Shown: positions 36,035-46,235 of the stretch, in pieces
Layout: each line of letters starts with the position of its first letter
How positions within the stretch are numbered: the stretch's first letter is position 1
Assembly (NCBI RefSeq): GCF_048773025.1
Contig: NC_133557.1
Coordinates: forward strand, 3,984,001-4,048,000
Direction: 5' to 3'
From: Camelus bactrianus
Taxonomy: Eukaryota > Chordata > Mammalia > Artiodactyla > Camelidae
Length of the DNA: 64,000 nt
Position numbers and translations under genes: made by a program
Notes under the pieces: model-generated
Told to the model about the DNA's origin: nothing
The model's database searches: none
What the model saw: the letters and a program-made list of their open reading frames with translations, nothing else

Positions 36035-36500
36035 TTGCTTAACAAACTTCCCCCAAACTTAGTGGCTTAAAACAACCACCCACTTAGCTCACAGTTCTTG
36101 GTTCAAGTTTGGCTTATCTTGGTTGACCTCGCTCATGCGTTGATGGATAGCAAGTGGGCTGGGACTGGCTGTGTTTCTGATGATCATGGTTGTTACAACA
36201 GGACCACTGGGGTCTCGCATCCTCCAGGCTGGTTTGCATGGTGTCCAAGGTTCCAAAAGTTAACAAATGAACAAGCCCCGATGTGTAGACACTTTATACG
36301 TCTCTGCTTGTGCCATGTTTGCTACCTGTCCCAGGTCAGGGAGTGGAGAAACAGACTCCTCTTAATGAGAGGGACAACCAAGGCACATTGCAAAGAATGC
36401 AGATACAGGAGGGGCAATCAGCCCAGTACAGCTGCACATTACAATCAACTGGGGATGCGCCCAATGCCTGGGCAGTACACCAAACCAATTACACCAAGAT
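36035..36500 (-). mobile_element. MaLR-like LTR fossil
   Basis: Opens 'aaacttagtggcttaaaaca' and then 'tagctcacagttcttggttc', the antisense MLT1-like pattern; 'ctgcttgtgccatgtttgct' follows in the expected place. An open frame of 154 codons (36098-36562) lies almost entirely within this non-coding LTR and is a chance frame. Old and broken. Confidence 0.6.
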
Positions 36501-36751
36501 TTCTAGGAGTGGAACTTTGTTTCGGTGATTATTTATTTTTAGTTTTTATTTTTTGCCAGTGATCTAGGGCTCTATATCCAGCTCTGGGGCACCAGCTTAA
36601 GAAGAGAGTTAGTCCTCCTGAGAAACTCGTATTACACTGAGTAAACTTTTCAATAGTTCAGGACTTTTGGAACTGCAAACACTATTTTGGTCCAGCTAAC
36701 TTGGCAGGTCAATCCAGTCAAAAGAGTTAAAATTGGTCTCCATAGACGAGA

Positions 36752-36912
36752 TTTCCTCAAACTTTAGTGCATATCAGGATTGCATAGAAGGGCTTGTTAA
36801 AACACAGATTGCTGAACCCCATCTCCCAGAGGTTCTGAACAGGATGTGCCTTGCAAGTTCTCAGGGGCTGCTGCTAATGGTGATGATTGGAAGTGACATT
36901 TGGAGAACAAAT
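36752..36912 (-). mobile_element. MER5A-like hAT-Charlie element
   Basis: 'cctcaaactttagtgcatat', 'gaagggcttgttaaaacaca' and 'gctgaaccccatctcccaga' follow antisense MER5A. Confidence 0.75.
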
Positions 36913-38031
36913 CACGTAGACACGGCCTCAGTTAAACCCAGCGTCTAACCAGCGTGGTCTCATTGCCCTGTAGCAGGACTGTCGTCATCACTGTGAGCTG
37001 AAGTGACTTTTGCAGTAGTTCTGAAAATCTTTTACTCCAGGGCATTTAGATACAGCCAGAGAGTAAGTACCCCAAGGGAAGGATCTTCTGCTGGGACAAG
37101 AGACTTCCAATTACCCGAGACTTTCAATTACCAAGAGACTACATGACACTCACTTGACTAACAGGCCAATTCGATGTCTTCCCTCCCAGCATTTTATTAA
37201 ATGGCAAGAAAAGATGAGGATTTGGAGAAGCGGCAGCAAAAAAGCCTGAAATCTTCAGTCCCAGCAATGAAAGTCTCCGACTTCACAGTGAATTCATTCA
37301 TCCAGTTAGCAATTTTCAATCAGAACCCACAAAAGGTCTCGGATGAATCCCTGGGGAGTCTATGAACCGGACCCTCTCCCAACAGAGTTAGTAATAATAG
37401 AGAAAAACCACTTACTCTTTCCGAGATAAGAGCAAACGCGTTTTAAGTGCAGTATTTGCAGCTCACGCCTTGAGCATAAGGAACAAAACACTCTGGCTTA
37501 TCCTGATAATTGCAATGGAGAGTGAAGGGGCTCTTATCAGCACTGGCCAGAAAATTATTTTCTATTCTTTAATGTAATCACCCATCTATTTATAAAATAC
37601 ACACTGCATCTAAGTATTCCCACCCAATTCTAGGTGCCATGACTTCAAGGGTTTGTTAGACACGCAGTCCACCCTCTGTGGGAAATCTGCAAAGGGAGAG
37701 GGTGGTTTTATATATAACATATAAGCCATTGCTTGATACTCTGTTTTTCTGCTCATAGTGACATCACCTGCTTTGCCAGAACTGGACACTTAACTCTAAC
37801 CCCGTTCTAATCGGTGCTCAGCGGGGGCCACTGAAGGGGTGCCAAGCTACCCTTGGCCCCTCAGTCTTTTTTTTTTATCCTTGGGGCTCCTGCTTTTCCT
37901 TCTCCCTTGTGCCTCTGAATCTCCAGTTTGTTTCTCTCTGTGGTCAGTCAGGACACACTTTCTCCTAACCTTTCTCTTTTGAGATTAGGCCCTATAGCAG
38001 AGATGTCTGGGCCTCAATTGATACGGTAATT
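36913..38031. other. No gene or repeat recognised
   Basis: No supported feature. The part at 37435-37640 looks unique and AT-balanced, but I cannot say more. Confidence 0.5.
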
Positions 38032-38128
38032 TCTGGGGGTGAGAATATAGATCAGTGGTAGACTGTTTGCTTAGCATGCATGAGATCATGGGTTCAAGCC
38101 CCAGTACTTCCATTTTTAAAAAAAGGAG
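38032..38128 (+). mobile_element. Camelid tRNA-derived SINE (Vic-1 type), diverged
   Basis: It has the tRNA-like head with an A-box-like 'tagatcagtgg' (38048-38058), 'gcttagcatgcatgagatca', a B box 'ggttcaagccc' (38091-38101), then 'cagtacttccatttttaaa'. Diverged from the copy at 43021, so probably older. Transcribed, if at all, by RNA polymerase III; not a tRNA gene, because the tRNA fold is not kept. Confidence 0.88.
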
Positions 38129-38142
38129 TGAAACTTAAGTTT

Positions 38143-38290
38143 GGGGGAAGGATATAGCTCAGTGGTAGAAAGCACGAGGTCCTGGGTTCAATTCTCAGTA
38201 CCTCCATTAAAAAATTTTAAAAATAAATAAATAAACCTAATTACCCCCCCAAAGCTTAAAAAATAAAACAAAATTTTTAAAATAGGGTCA
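38143..38290 (+). mobile_element. Camelid tRNA-derived SINE with internal deletion
   Basis: A box 'tagctcagtgg' (38155-38165) and B box 'ggttcaattc' (38185-38194) are intact. The stretch between them lacks about 14-16 bases relative to the copies at 38032 and 43021 (the 'atgcttagcat' part). The tail has the camelid pattern of AAAT repeats followed by 'cctaattaccccccc'. It begins only about 15 bases after the previous SINE ends. Confidence 0.9.
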
Positions 38291-38439
38291 TTTCAGTTTT
38301 ACCATCAGCTCTCTCCCTCCATACGTATATAGGAGTGCCCCAGGGCGCCAGTTCAAGTACATTCTCAGATAACACCAAGAATTGTTATTAGGGAACAAGA
38401 CATTTTTATTGGTCACCATTCTTTATATTGAATTAATTT

Positions 38440-38565
38440 GTTTGGTCTAAGAGTTAGAGATTATTATTTCCATTTCACAGGAGGGGAAACTGAAGCACAG
38501 AGATTCCCTTTCCTTGATTTCCTGTCTGCACAACCGCTGAGCCCAGGTCGGCTACCTTTTCCTAT
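38440..38565 (-). mobile_element. MIR SINE fragment
   Basis: 'attatttccatttcacagga' and 'ggggaaactgaagcacagag' are the antisense MIR core. Confidence 0.6.
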
Positions 38566-39789
38566 GTTTAGCTCCTGTTGAGCTTAGGCTGTGGTCTCAG
38601 ACTCTTTTCCTCCATTAAGGAAACTTTCCTCTCCAGATCCCTTGTGGATGCCACGATGGAATGGTGGTGTGGCTTATGGAAAGCTGCCAACAAGCTCAGT
38701 TAGAAGATGAAATATATCTTTAAAGGCAGAGTATATGGAAAGCCATGGAGATAGCGGCACAGACTCCCGAAATTCCGAGGTCTGCACAAGTTTCATCAGC
38801 TGCTGCTCCAGTCCCCAGTTCGGGAGGGATCCACCGGGGCTCCCGGTGTTTATCTGTGCTCTTCCACAGGGCACTTTTATGTCTTCCAGCATTTCTCCTT
38901 GGCCACCCCGCCTGCTTGTTTCTGCAGACTGTTTACCAGCCGTAGTACCTGGGGCGAAATACATCAACTCATTCCCAAGTATTTAAGATTTGAGAAGAAC
39001 GAAAGATCAATTTCCCCAGCACAGCACCCTCAGCCAACTTTAATTTTTTCTCTTCCTGTAGCACTGTCCCCCCCGCCACCCATCCTTGCATACCAGCTCT
39101 GTGTTTTACCCTCTATAAGATACTTAAATATTTGTGCATTTCTTAATTGCGAAGTTTCAGTCTAGACAGCGTTTAAGTTACTCTCTTCTTGGTCGCACTG
39201 GTCCACATATATATTCGACACCAAAGATGGCAACGGGACAGAGTGCAGGGAGAGGGGGCGACTAGACTGCTCACTCCTTCTCATTGTCACCTCTAATCCC
39301 TGGCCTGATACCACCAGAAACCCCGTTGTGGTATTTCCTTTAAAAAATGTCAGTGCAGTAAAATGTGGGTAATCCAGGGAAGCCAATTAATAATATTAAC
39401 ATTATGTACTGTACACACTGGGTAAGTGGCCTTGTGTGAAATGACCACTTGTCTGGGGACGACATAAACAAACTCACTGTGGATGAATAAATAAACCAAT
39501 ATGAACCACACAAACATGTTTATCTCAAGCTGGCCGATGGGGAGCTATTTTGAGCTTCATAGAAACCACCCTGCATAGAAAAACGTTGAGACTGAGAAAA
39601 TTGTTTCAAAAGGACTTTCTAGTTCAAAATTAAGTCAATTTCTCAAAAGAAAAAACAGATTCAATAATTTGTAAGGTCTAACTTTACCATACCTTTCTTT
39701 CTAGGATTTCAAATTCCATATTTCTTCTCTTTGTCCAAAACAAACTCAGATGGGACCAATTTGAAAACTTGATTAAAAATGTAATCTTT
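38566..39789. other. No gene or repeat recognised
   Basis: No supported feature. Confidence 0.5.
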
Positions 39790-41155
39790 AAAAACATGTT
39801 TAGTCGGATACTTGTTTTGTTACCTAGAGGTTTTGTTCATTTACATTTATTGTCATTACGGATATAATTGAACTCATTTATTCCATTTCATTTTCCCTTT
39901 CTACGTGATCTATTTTTAAAGATATTTCCTTTTTGTTCTCCTTTCTTATTTTGTTTTGAAATGCTGTTCATCTAATTCTAACTTTTTCTTTCTACTAACT
40001 TTCTCTTTACTTAAAAAAAAAATTAGTATCCTTTTCTTTCAGAAAATACTTTGGAAATTTCCATACTACTGTTTAATCTAATAATAGCCTAAAATAAATA
40101 TCAGTATATTTATCTGCCTCCTGAACAATACGATTGTTTTAAGATAGTTTAAATCTAATCATCCACCCAAGTTATATATTTTGTTGTTTAGGATTTTGGG
40201 TCTATCTTGAAATTTATGTATTTTTCTTATTGCTTACACTTTGAATATTTGTTTGGCTTTTTGCATCTTCTATCCATTTTTCTTGCTCACAATTTCTTCT
40301 CATATCTCAACCCTACCTTTCTAGAATCTTTTGCTTTCTTCCTAGAGTATCCTGTTTACAAGATCTTTAGAGGGGAATTGTGAGTAAACCCACCCATTTT
40401 CTGTATGTCTTTCTGTCTCTCTCATGAAGTGTCCCATGGGTATATACAATGAATATGCATAGTTTAAAATGTAATATCAAAACTAACACCCACCTGGGTT
40501 AAGCTTTCTCAGTTTCTGCCTGTCAGGAAGTGTCTGCATTTTGCCCTTGCTCTTGACAGAACTTTTTATTGAGTGCAGAATTTGAGGTTAACCCCTATCT
40601 TCCTTCTTTGATGGTATCATACTTTTTTCTCTCTTTCATCATTTTTTTAGAAGAAATTGGCTGTCTGAGTCTTATTCCTTTGCAGGTAATGTGTCTTTCC
40701 TTTATGGCTGCTTTTAAGATCTTTTCTTCTGTGCTTCCTAAAATATGTCTGGATGCTAGAAATTTGACTGCACTTCATTAAATTTGATCACTTTCGGAAA
40801 ATGACGGTCATTATCTCTCAAATATTGCCTCTCTCCCACTCACTTGGTTTTCTCCTTCTGAAAGTGAGTGGAACTTCTCACTCAACTGTCCACATCGCTT
40901 ACCCTCTCTTTTATACTTTCCATCCTCTGCTCTATGAGTTGCATTTTAGATAATTTCTTCCGATCTAGCCTACTCTTCAGCTGTGTCTGATCTGCTGTTT
41001 AATCCATCTGTTAGACTTCAGATTATTTTTCAAGTCTGCCTGATAAATATTAATAGTCTCTTGTTCCATTGTCATTATTTCAGTATCCTTTTGGATTTTT
41101 AAACGTAATATTTAAAAATTCATTTCCTATCCATATCTGTTAGTATAAACACCGG
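39790..41155 (-). mobile_element. Old L1 (L1M), long antisense copy
   Basis: Several blocks follow the antisense of old L1 in order: 'agaactttttattgagtgca', 'gtaatgtgtctttcctttat', 'ctgcttttaagatcttttct', 'tctctcaaatattgcctctc', 'gatctgctgtttaatccatc'. T-rich and strongly diverged, with no open frame of note. The left part (39790-40500) is weaker and rests on continuity. Confidence 0.55.
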
Positions 41156-42349
41156 CTGCTTTCTCACTCTGGTGACCACTTGTTCTGCTTTGTCCTTTGT
41201 CCATCCATTAAAATCAAAGATCTGAGATTCTGCTTCCTCCTGTAAATTACAGAGCTACCTGGTTAACCGAAGCAGTTGCAGGGCAAGAAGCCAGAGCCGC
41301 CAGAGAGAGAGTGCGGAAGGTCTCCTGAGATGGACCCTGTCTGGTGTCCTGGCCACACAGCGAAGGACAGCATGGAGCCTGTTATGACTCAGCTGAAGAA
41401 TGAAACATCAGGCAAGAGGACCAGCTGTGCTTGAGTGTAACCAGGCAGTTAAAGAGAGAAACTATAGATGAAGCTTTAGGCACATTGCAACTTGGCCCTC
41501 TGGGAAATGGGCCCAATAAAGATCAATATATGCACAAATGGACGAGCCAACAGACTTCCTCTGGGGAGAAGCAAATGAAGGGGAGGGAGTACTGGCAGGA
41601 GGCCCCTTCTGAAAGTGGCCTGTGGAAGCCACTTCTGGTTTCCCACGTCAGCACCTCTTGGCTCAGCTCTGATTTCAGCTGCAGCTGTTGTGAGTAGTGT
41701 GGTGTGAGCTCAGCCACCTTGCTGACAGCACTGCCTCTGAAACAGGTTGTGTCTTCAGCTCTTTGCCTTCGAGTCTTGGCTGAAGCTTCAGGAAGCCGCT
41801 CAGCCTTCCAGCAAGACGGCGACATTCAACCCCCAGGGAGGCACAGGTGCCAGAGAAGCTGGCCACTTGTTTGGGAAACTCCCAGTGGTGGTGTCGTTGG
41901 GGGCTTTCCTCCTGGGCTGCTAACATTCCCTAAAGACTATGTCCTCCACTCCTGCCATCGGGTGCTAAAGCGGGAAGAAGGCAAAGTTCTCCACGTTGAA
42001 TATGTGTTTATGTAATTTTTTGTTTTCGACTGGGGAGTCAGCTGCAGGGATCACAAAAATCTTCCACGTCCTGCGTAATGTTCACAAACCCCATCAATGG
42101 CCAGAAGAGTTACTGAGCGTTTTCTAAGTGGAAGTTTACAGTGTTAGCCTCTGTGTTTCTGTGCATAATAGCCTTGAATTTGGGTGGCTGGCTATTTCTT
42201 TTGAGCTTAGCTCCTCCGCTGGAAAAATGCAACACATTTATTACAATCATGGTGAAGGCAAGAAAAGTTTGAACTCAGATACATGTGAAAATAGCTTAGT
42301 AACACTTTTCTAGCATCAAAATTAATGATGATCTGTGCTTACATTTAAA
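41156..42349. other. No gene or repeat recognised
   Basis: No transposon recognised. Overlapping frames on both strands near 41430-42015 lack domains. Confidence 0.45.
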
Positions 42350-42905
42350 AGTTTTTTTTTTTAAATTCTGAAAAAATTCGAAGATTCAAGGAATAGTACG
42401 TTGAACTTGCCTATATACTTCCTTTAAATTCACCAATTAACAGTTTGCCACATTTACTTCCCCTCTGTCCCTCTCTCTTTCTCTGTCTCTGTCTCTCTTC
42501 TGTGTGTCTCTGTGTGTGTATGTGTGTGTACATACACATGTGTAGTTCATGAACCATTTGAGAGGAAGCTACTGACATCATTCTTTTCCCTTAATATTTT
42601 TGCATGTATTTGTCCAGACAAGTGTATTCTCTCACATAACCACAGCACAATGATCAAAATAAGAAAACATAACATTGACCCAATATTACCATCCAGTGTA
42701 GAATATGTATTCAAATTTTGCTAATTGCCTCAATGTCTTTAACAGCCATGTTTTTCCACATCTGGTATCTAATATAGGATCAAGAATTTTATTTCATTGC
42801 TATATCTTTTTAGTTTTCCTTAATCTGGAAAAAAAGTCATCAACTTTTTTTTTTTTTGTCTCTCATGACACTGACTGACATTTTTGAAGAGCACCGGTCA
42901 ATTTT
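42350..42905 (-). mobile_element. Old LINE 3' UTR (L1ME/L1MC-like), antisense
   Basis: 'catgaaccatttgagaggaa', 'ctcacataaccacagcacaa', 'tgatcaaaataagaaaacat' and 'tctcatgacactgactgaca' follow the antisense of the 3' UTR seen at 53191-53629. The left T-rich end is the tail. A CT/GT-rich microsatellite sits at about 42465-42535. Confidence 0.6.
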
Positions 42906-42979
42906 TTTATATAATCTGCTGATATTAAAAAAAATAGTTTTAAAAATAGCTGATCTGAGAATGGGTAGTACTTCATATC

Positions 42980-42993
42980 TATAGACATGGTTG
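42980..42993. repeat. SINE target-site duplication, left copy
   Basis: tatagacatggttg, repeated exactly at 43134-43147. Confidence 0.8.
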
Positions 42994-43133
42994 AAAAAAT
43001 CAAAAAGGTCTTATAAAAGGAGTGGGGGAGGGTATAGCTCAGTGGTAAAGCACATGCTTAGCATATGTGAGGTCCTAGGTTCAATCCCCAGCACCTCCAT
43101 TAAACAAATTTTTTAAAAATTAAAAAGATCTTT
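42994..43133 (+). mobile_element. Camelid tRNA-derived SINE (Vic-1 type)
   Basis: The cleanest copy. The head 'gggggagggtatagctcagt' starts at 43024, with A box 'tagctcagtgg' (43035-43045), 'gcttagcatatgtgaggtcc', B box 'ggttcaatccc' (43079-43089), then 'cagcacctccattaaa' and an A-rich tail. A perfect 14-base duplication flanks 42994-43133, yet the SINE head begins about 28 bases inside it. That extra A-rich stretch resembles the SINE's own tail. Being close to my memory of the camelid consensus, it is the best evidence for the species group. Confidence 0.92.
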
Positions 43134-43147
43134 TATAGACATGGTTG
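43134..43147. repeat. SINE target-site duplication, right copy
   Basis: Exact repeat of 42980-42993. Confidence 0.8.
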
Positions 43148-43238
43148 CAGTTTCTTTAGATTAAGTCAGTTTGAGGTTTGAATTTTGCAAAACTCCCTCA
43201 TCCTTTCGCCTTCAAATTACCCTGTACTATATGGAGAT

Positions 43239-43282
43239 AAATATATAAATATATATATATATAAATATATATATATACACAC
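43239..43282. repeat. (TA)n microsatellite
   Basis: TATATA with AAAT interruptions, ending in a short CA run. Confidence 0.9.
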
Positions 43283-44677
43283 TTCAATTAGGAGAAAGTA
43301 AATGAACCTAGGGCTTTGAGACACTCCTTGATATAACTGAATAATTGGGGTCAATGCTGTGGTGCCACAAAGCTGTGCTTCTAAATCTCTTCTGTGTCTA
43401 CTGTGAAACACAGCACATAACGGATTTGAACACACCTGGCAGATCAATGCTCTCAGTAGCCTTCCTTACGAAGTCACCCATCTGGAAATAGAACTTCAGG
43501 TAATATGGAAAATTAAAATGGTAGCAAGAAAAAGATTTTTGGAACACAAAGAATCAAAACCTATCTGCTTGCCTACTCAGAGACTAAGACCGGTGATTCT
43601 ATACAGTTCACACGAACAATGATATATGGTAACCTACTTTTTATATGATTTCCCTTTAGAACTCAAATCCCAGTTACGATGAAGAAAAAGGATATTACTT
43701 ATGAGAAGAACGTCCCAACGCCCAAGCACAGAAGGGAAGCTCTGCTTACACACCGCAGCCCAGCTCCCTGAGCTCGGCCATCCAGTATGTTCCAGCTGAA
43801 CCAAAGCTCAGTTATTGCAATGCCATCAAGGAATTGGATTTTCCCCTACAGGATTTTGATGTTCAGAACCAAAAAAGAAAGACAAATGGGAAACCTAAAC
43901 GGATAGGGAAGACGAAGAGCTGCCAGTGGTGCTCCGTCTCTGGACTCCTACAGGTGGATGGACCGGGAAGCAGAAACTGAACAGGTCAGTTCTACGGAGC
44001 TATAAGCCCGCAAGTGTGAGACGTCCTCCTTTGTTCTGTGAGTGTTTTGTGCAAGGGGAGTATGCTGTGATGAGAAAGAATCCAGCACTCAGCCCTGCCT
44101 TTGAGTAATACTGAGCTCCAGAGTAATTTACCAGACACAGTGATGTTTGAGCATGTTAAATATTTCCACCCTACCTTTCTGTCCCTTGTACTCTCTTAAT
44201 TCCATCATACTAACTGCATTATAAGTATGCCTAATTTCAGGACATTTCTGCTTTGTTGTAAAACTGTCGATTACTCAGGGCTCTCCACTGAGTGCCTCAG
44301 GATCTATTCCAATTGCTCATAGTAATGTCACCTACTGAATTATCCCGATGTCTGTCGGATTCAGAGAAGTGCAAACCCTCTCCATAATCTGCCCAGCATC
44401 CCAGATGAGAGGAGGGAAGGAAACGGCTGTTCGCAGCCATTTCTCAAGGATCATTATTATTCATATTGGATCGAAGCCATAGGATGACGCTATATAACGT
44501 ATGTTTGTGGAGTGTGTAGTTTAACATGAGATAGTGTCATAACAGGGAAATTACAAAGTCGTATTTAGCTTGATGTTCTTAATAATCTTTTACCCTTTCT
44601 TCTACTGTGGAGTTGTTTGCCTACTGGAAAGACAACATTGGTGTTTTTCTGTTTCACTTAGTCAAACCATTTACAAT
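43283..44677. other. No repeat; exon-like block inside
   Basis: No transposon recognised. A splice-acceptor-like 'gatttccctttag' ends at 43659, and a frame that stays open from 43705 to 43980 reads protein-like residues (PSSLSSAIQYVPAEPKLSYC at its centre). I do not recognise the family, there is an in-frame stop at 43702-43704, and no start codon is in frame. I leave it as a candidate only; see the findings. Confidence 0.35.
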
Positions 44678-44691
44678 AATTTAGCATTTTT
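44678..44691. repeat. L1 target-site duplication, left copy
   Basis: aatttagcattttt, repeated exactly at 44967-44980. Confidence 0.85.
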
Positions 44692-44966
44692 TCCAACTCC
44701 CTGCCTCCCTTTATTTTATTTTATTCTTTTTTAAATTGAAGTACAGTCAGTTTCAATGTATCAATTTCTGGTGTCCAGCACAATGTCCCAGTCATGCATA
44801 TACATACATATAGTCATTTTTATATTCTTTTTCATTAAATGTTATTACAAGATATTGAACATAGTTCCCTGTACTATACAACAGAAAATTTTAAAATCTA
44901 TTTTTATATACAGTGGCTAACATTTGTAAATCTCAAAGTCCCAAATTTATCTCTTCCCACCCCTGC
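44692..44966 (-). mobile_element. 5'-truncated L1 3' tail (camelid form)
   Basis: Antisense L1 3' UTR: T-rich tail at 44709-44734, 'aaattgaagtacagtcagtt', 'tttctggtgtccagcacaat', then 'ttgaacatagttccctgtac'. The words 'cagtcagtttcaatgtatca' differ from the usual artiodactyl wording at 55080-55140, so this is a different subfamily, perhaps camelid-specific. The 14-base duplication is perfect, so the insertion is fairly young. Only about 275 bases long; non-coding. Confidence 0.88.
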
Positions 44967-44980
44967 AATTTAGCATTTTT
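44967..44980. repeat. L1 target-site duplication, right copy
   Basis: Exact repeat of 44678-44691. Confidence 0.85.
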
Positions 44981-45732
44981 AATGTGTGACCCTTACATGT
45001 GGAGACAGTGAATGCAAGTACGTGACTGTGGTCACATAAATGAATAATTCATTTGATGACCTCATTCCTGTCTTTCCCTTTATAATTTTAATGGAATCGT
45101 AGAAACCGAAATGACTTTTTATCCAGTGATTTTTAGCACCTTTGTGTGAACTAAAAATACAAGTTATCTGTAAAAATATTTTTGGTTTGTTTGAGTGGAA
45201 GGATAAAGAAAGGGGAGGAACTGAAATCACCTTTTTTCTTGAGGGACTGGGAGATGAATCTCAGAAGCATCCAAAAGGTTTTATATACATTGCAGAGATG
45301 ACATCAATCATAGAAACTCCACAGCCATTCTTTCTTTCTCCCATGAAATGTTCTTCTGGTTTTATTTTTGGAGCTACTTTTCCCCTGTTACAGCAGCAGC
45401 ATATAACTCAGAATAAGCTTTTCCATCAGGTTTGAAAAGTGAAGCTTTAGGAAAGTGTTTATGCACTGAAATCCAAAAGACAGCCATTCTGGAAACAGTG
45501 TGTGATCCCCAAGTTGAGAGTCGGAAAAAGAGGTGGAGGATGGGGGGAATACTGAAAAGACGTTTCGAACCTTTTAAACATCTTTTTAAACTAAAAGACG
45601 TTTTAGTCTGGGACTCAGTTTGGTTAGTGAAAATGCTTTCTTTCTTGCTAATTCTCTTTCTTTTCCCACTAACCTCTCCTCTCATCCATTCCTGCTACAT
45701 GATACTATGTTGACAACATTAGTGACAGTATT
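44981..45732. other. No gene or repeat recognised
   Basis: Frames of 93-103 codons overlap on both strands near 45374-45713 without a recognisable domain. Confidence 0.45.
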
Positions 45733-45769
45733 CACACACACACACACACACACACGCACACACACACAG
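45733..45769. repeat. (CA)n microsatellite
   Basis: About 18 CA units with one CG interruption. Confidence 0.95.
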
Positions 45770-45883
45770 ATGAAAAAAATAGACTTGTTGAATACAGCTT
45801 GGAGACTATTGTGGCTGAAACCCAGTGCAGAATAATGGAAAAGGAGAATGAAGACCACACCTGAAAACCTTTTATCTCACAGG

Positions 45884-46118
45884 CCAGGGGTTGACAAACT
45901 ACAGTCCACTGGCCAAATCCTACCCTTACCTTTTAAATTTTTTTTTGTAAGCAAAGGTTTATTGGAATACAGTTATACCCATTTGTTTCATATATTTTCT
46001 GTGGCTGCTCTCAGGTTTCAAGGGCAGAGTTGAGTAACAGTGACAGAGACCATATGGCCAGCCAAGCCTAAAATATTTATCATCTGGCCCATTACAGAAA
46101 ACATTTGCTGACCCCCAC
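45884..46118. mobile_element. hAT-Charlie element (MER1/MER58-like)
   Basis: Starts 'aggggttgacaaactacagt' and ends 'acatttgctgacccccacta', the inverted ends of the family; internal 'gcagagttgagtaacagtga' and 'cctaaaatatttatcatctg' are diagnostic. Near full length, non-coding. A relative is at 48612. Confidence 0.85.
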
Positions 46119-46134
46119 TAAAAGCCAAACATCA

Positions 46135-46235
46135 TTTTTCAAAGAGTGGTCCCAGACCAGCAGAGTGAGCATCACCTAGGAATTTGTTAGAGAAGAGTCT
46201 ACAGTGCAGCCTCGTAGTCTAGGCTGGAATTACGG
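46135..46235 (+). mobile_element. MER5A-like fragment
   Basis: 'tttttcaaagagtggtccca' and 'gaccagcagagtgagcatca' are the MER5A left half; the right half is missing. Confidence 0.65.

Noticed and set aside
36098-36562. Open frame of 154 codons
   Set aside because: Almost all of it lies inside an antisense LTR fossil, which is non-coding, so the frame is accidental.
43024-43100. tRNA gene
   Set aside because: The A and B boxes are present, but the sequence cannot fold as a tRNA and has the dispersed camelid SINE tail; it is a tRNA-derived SINE.
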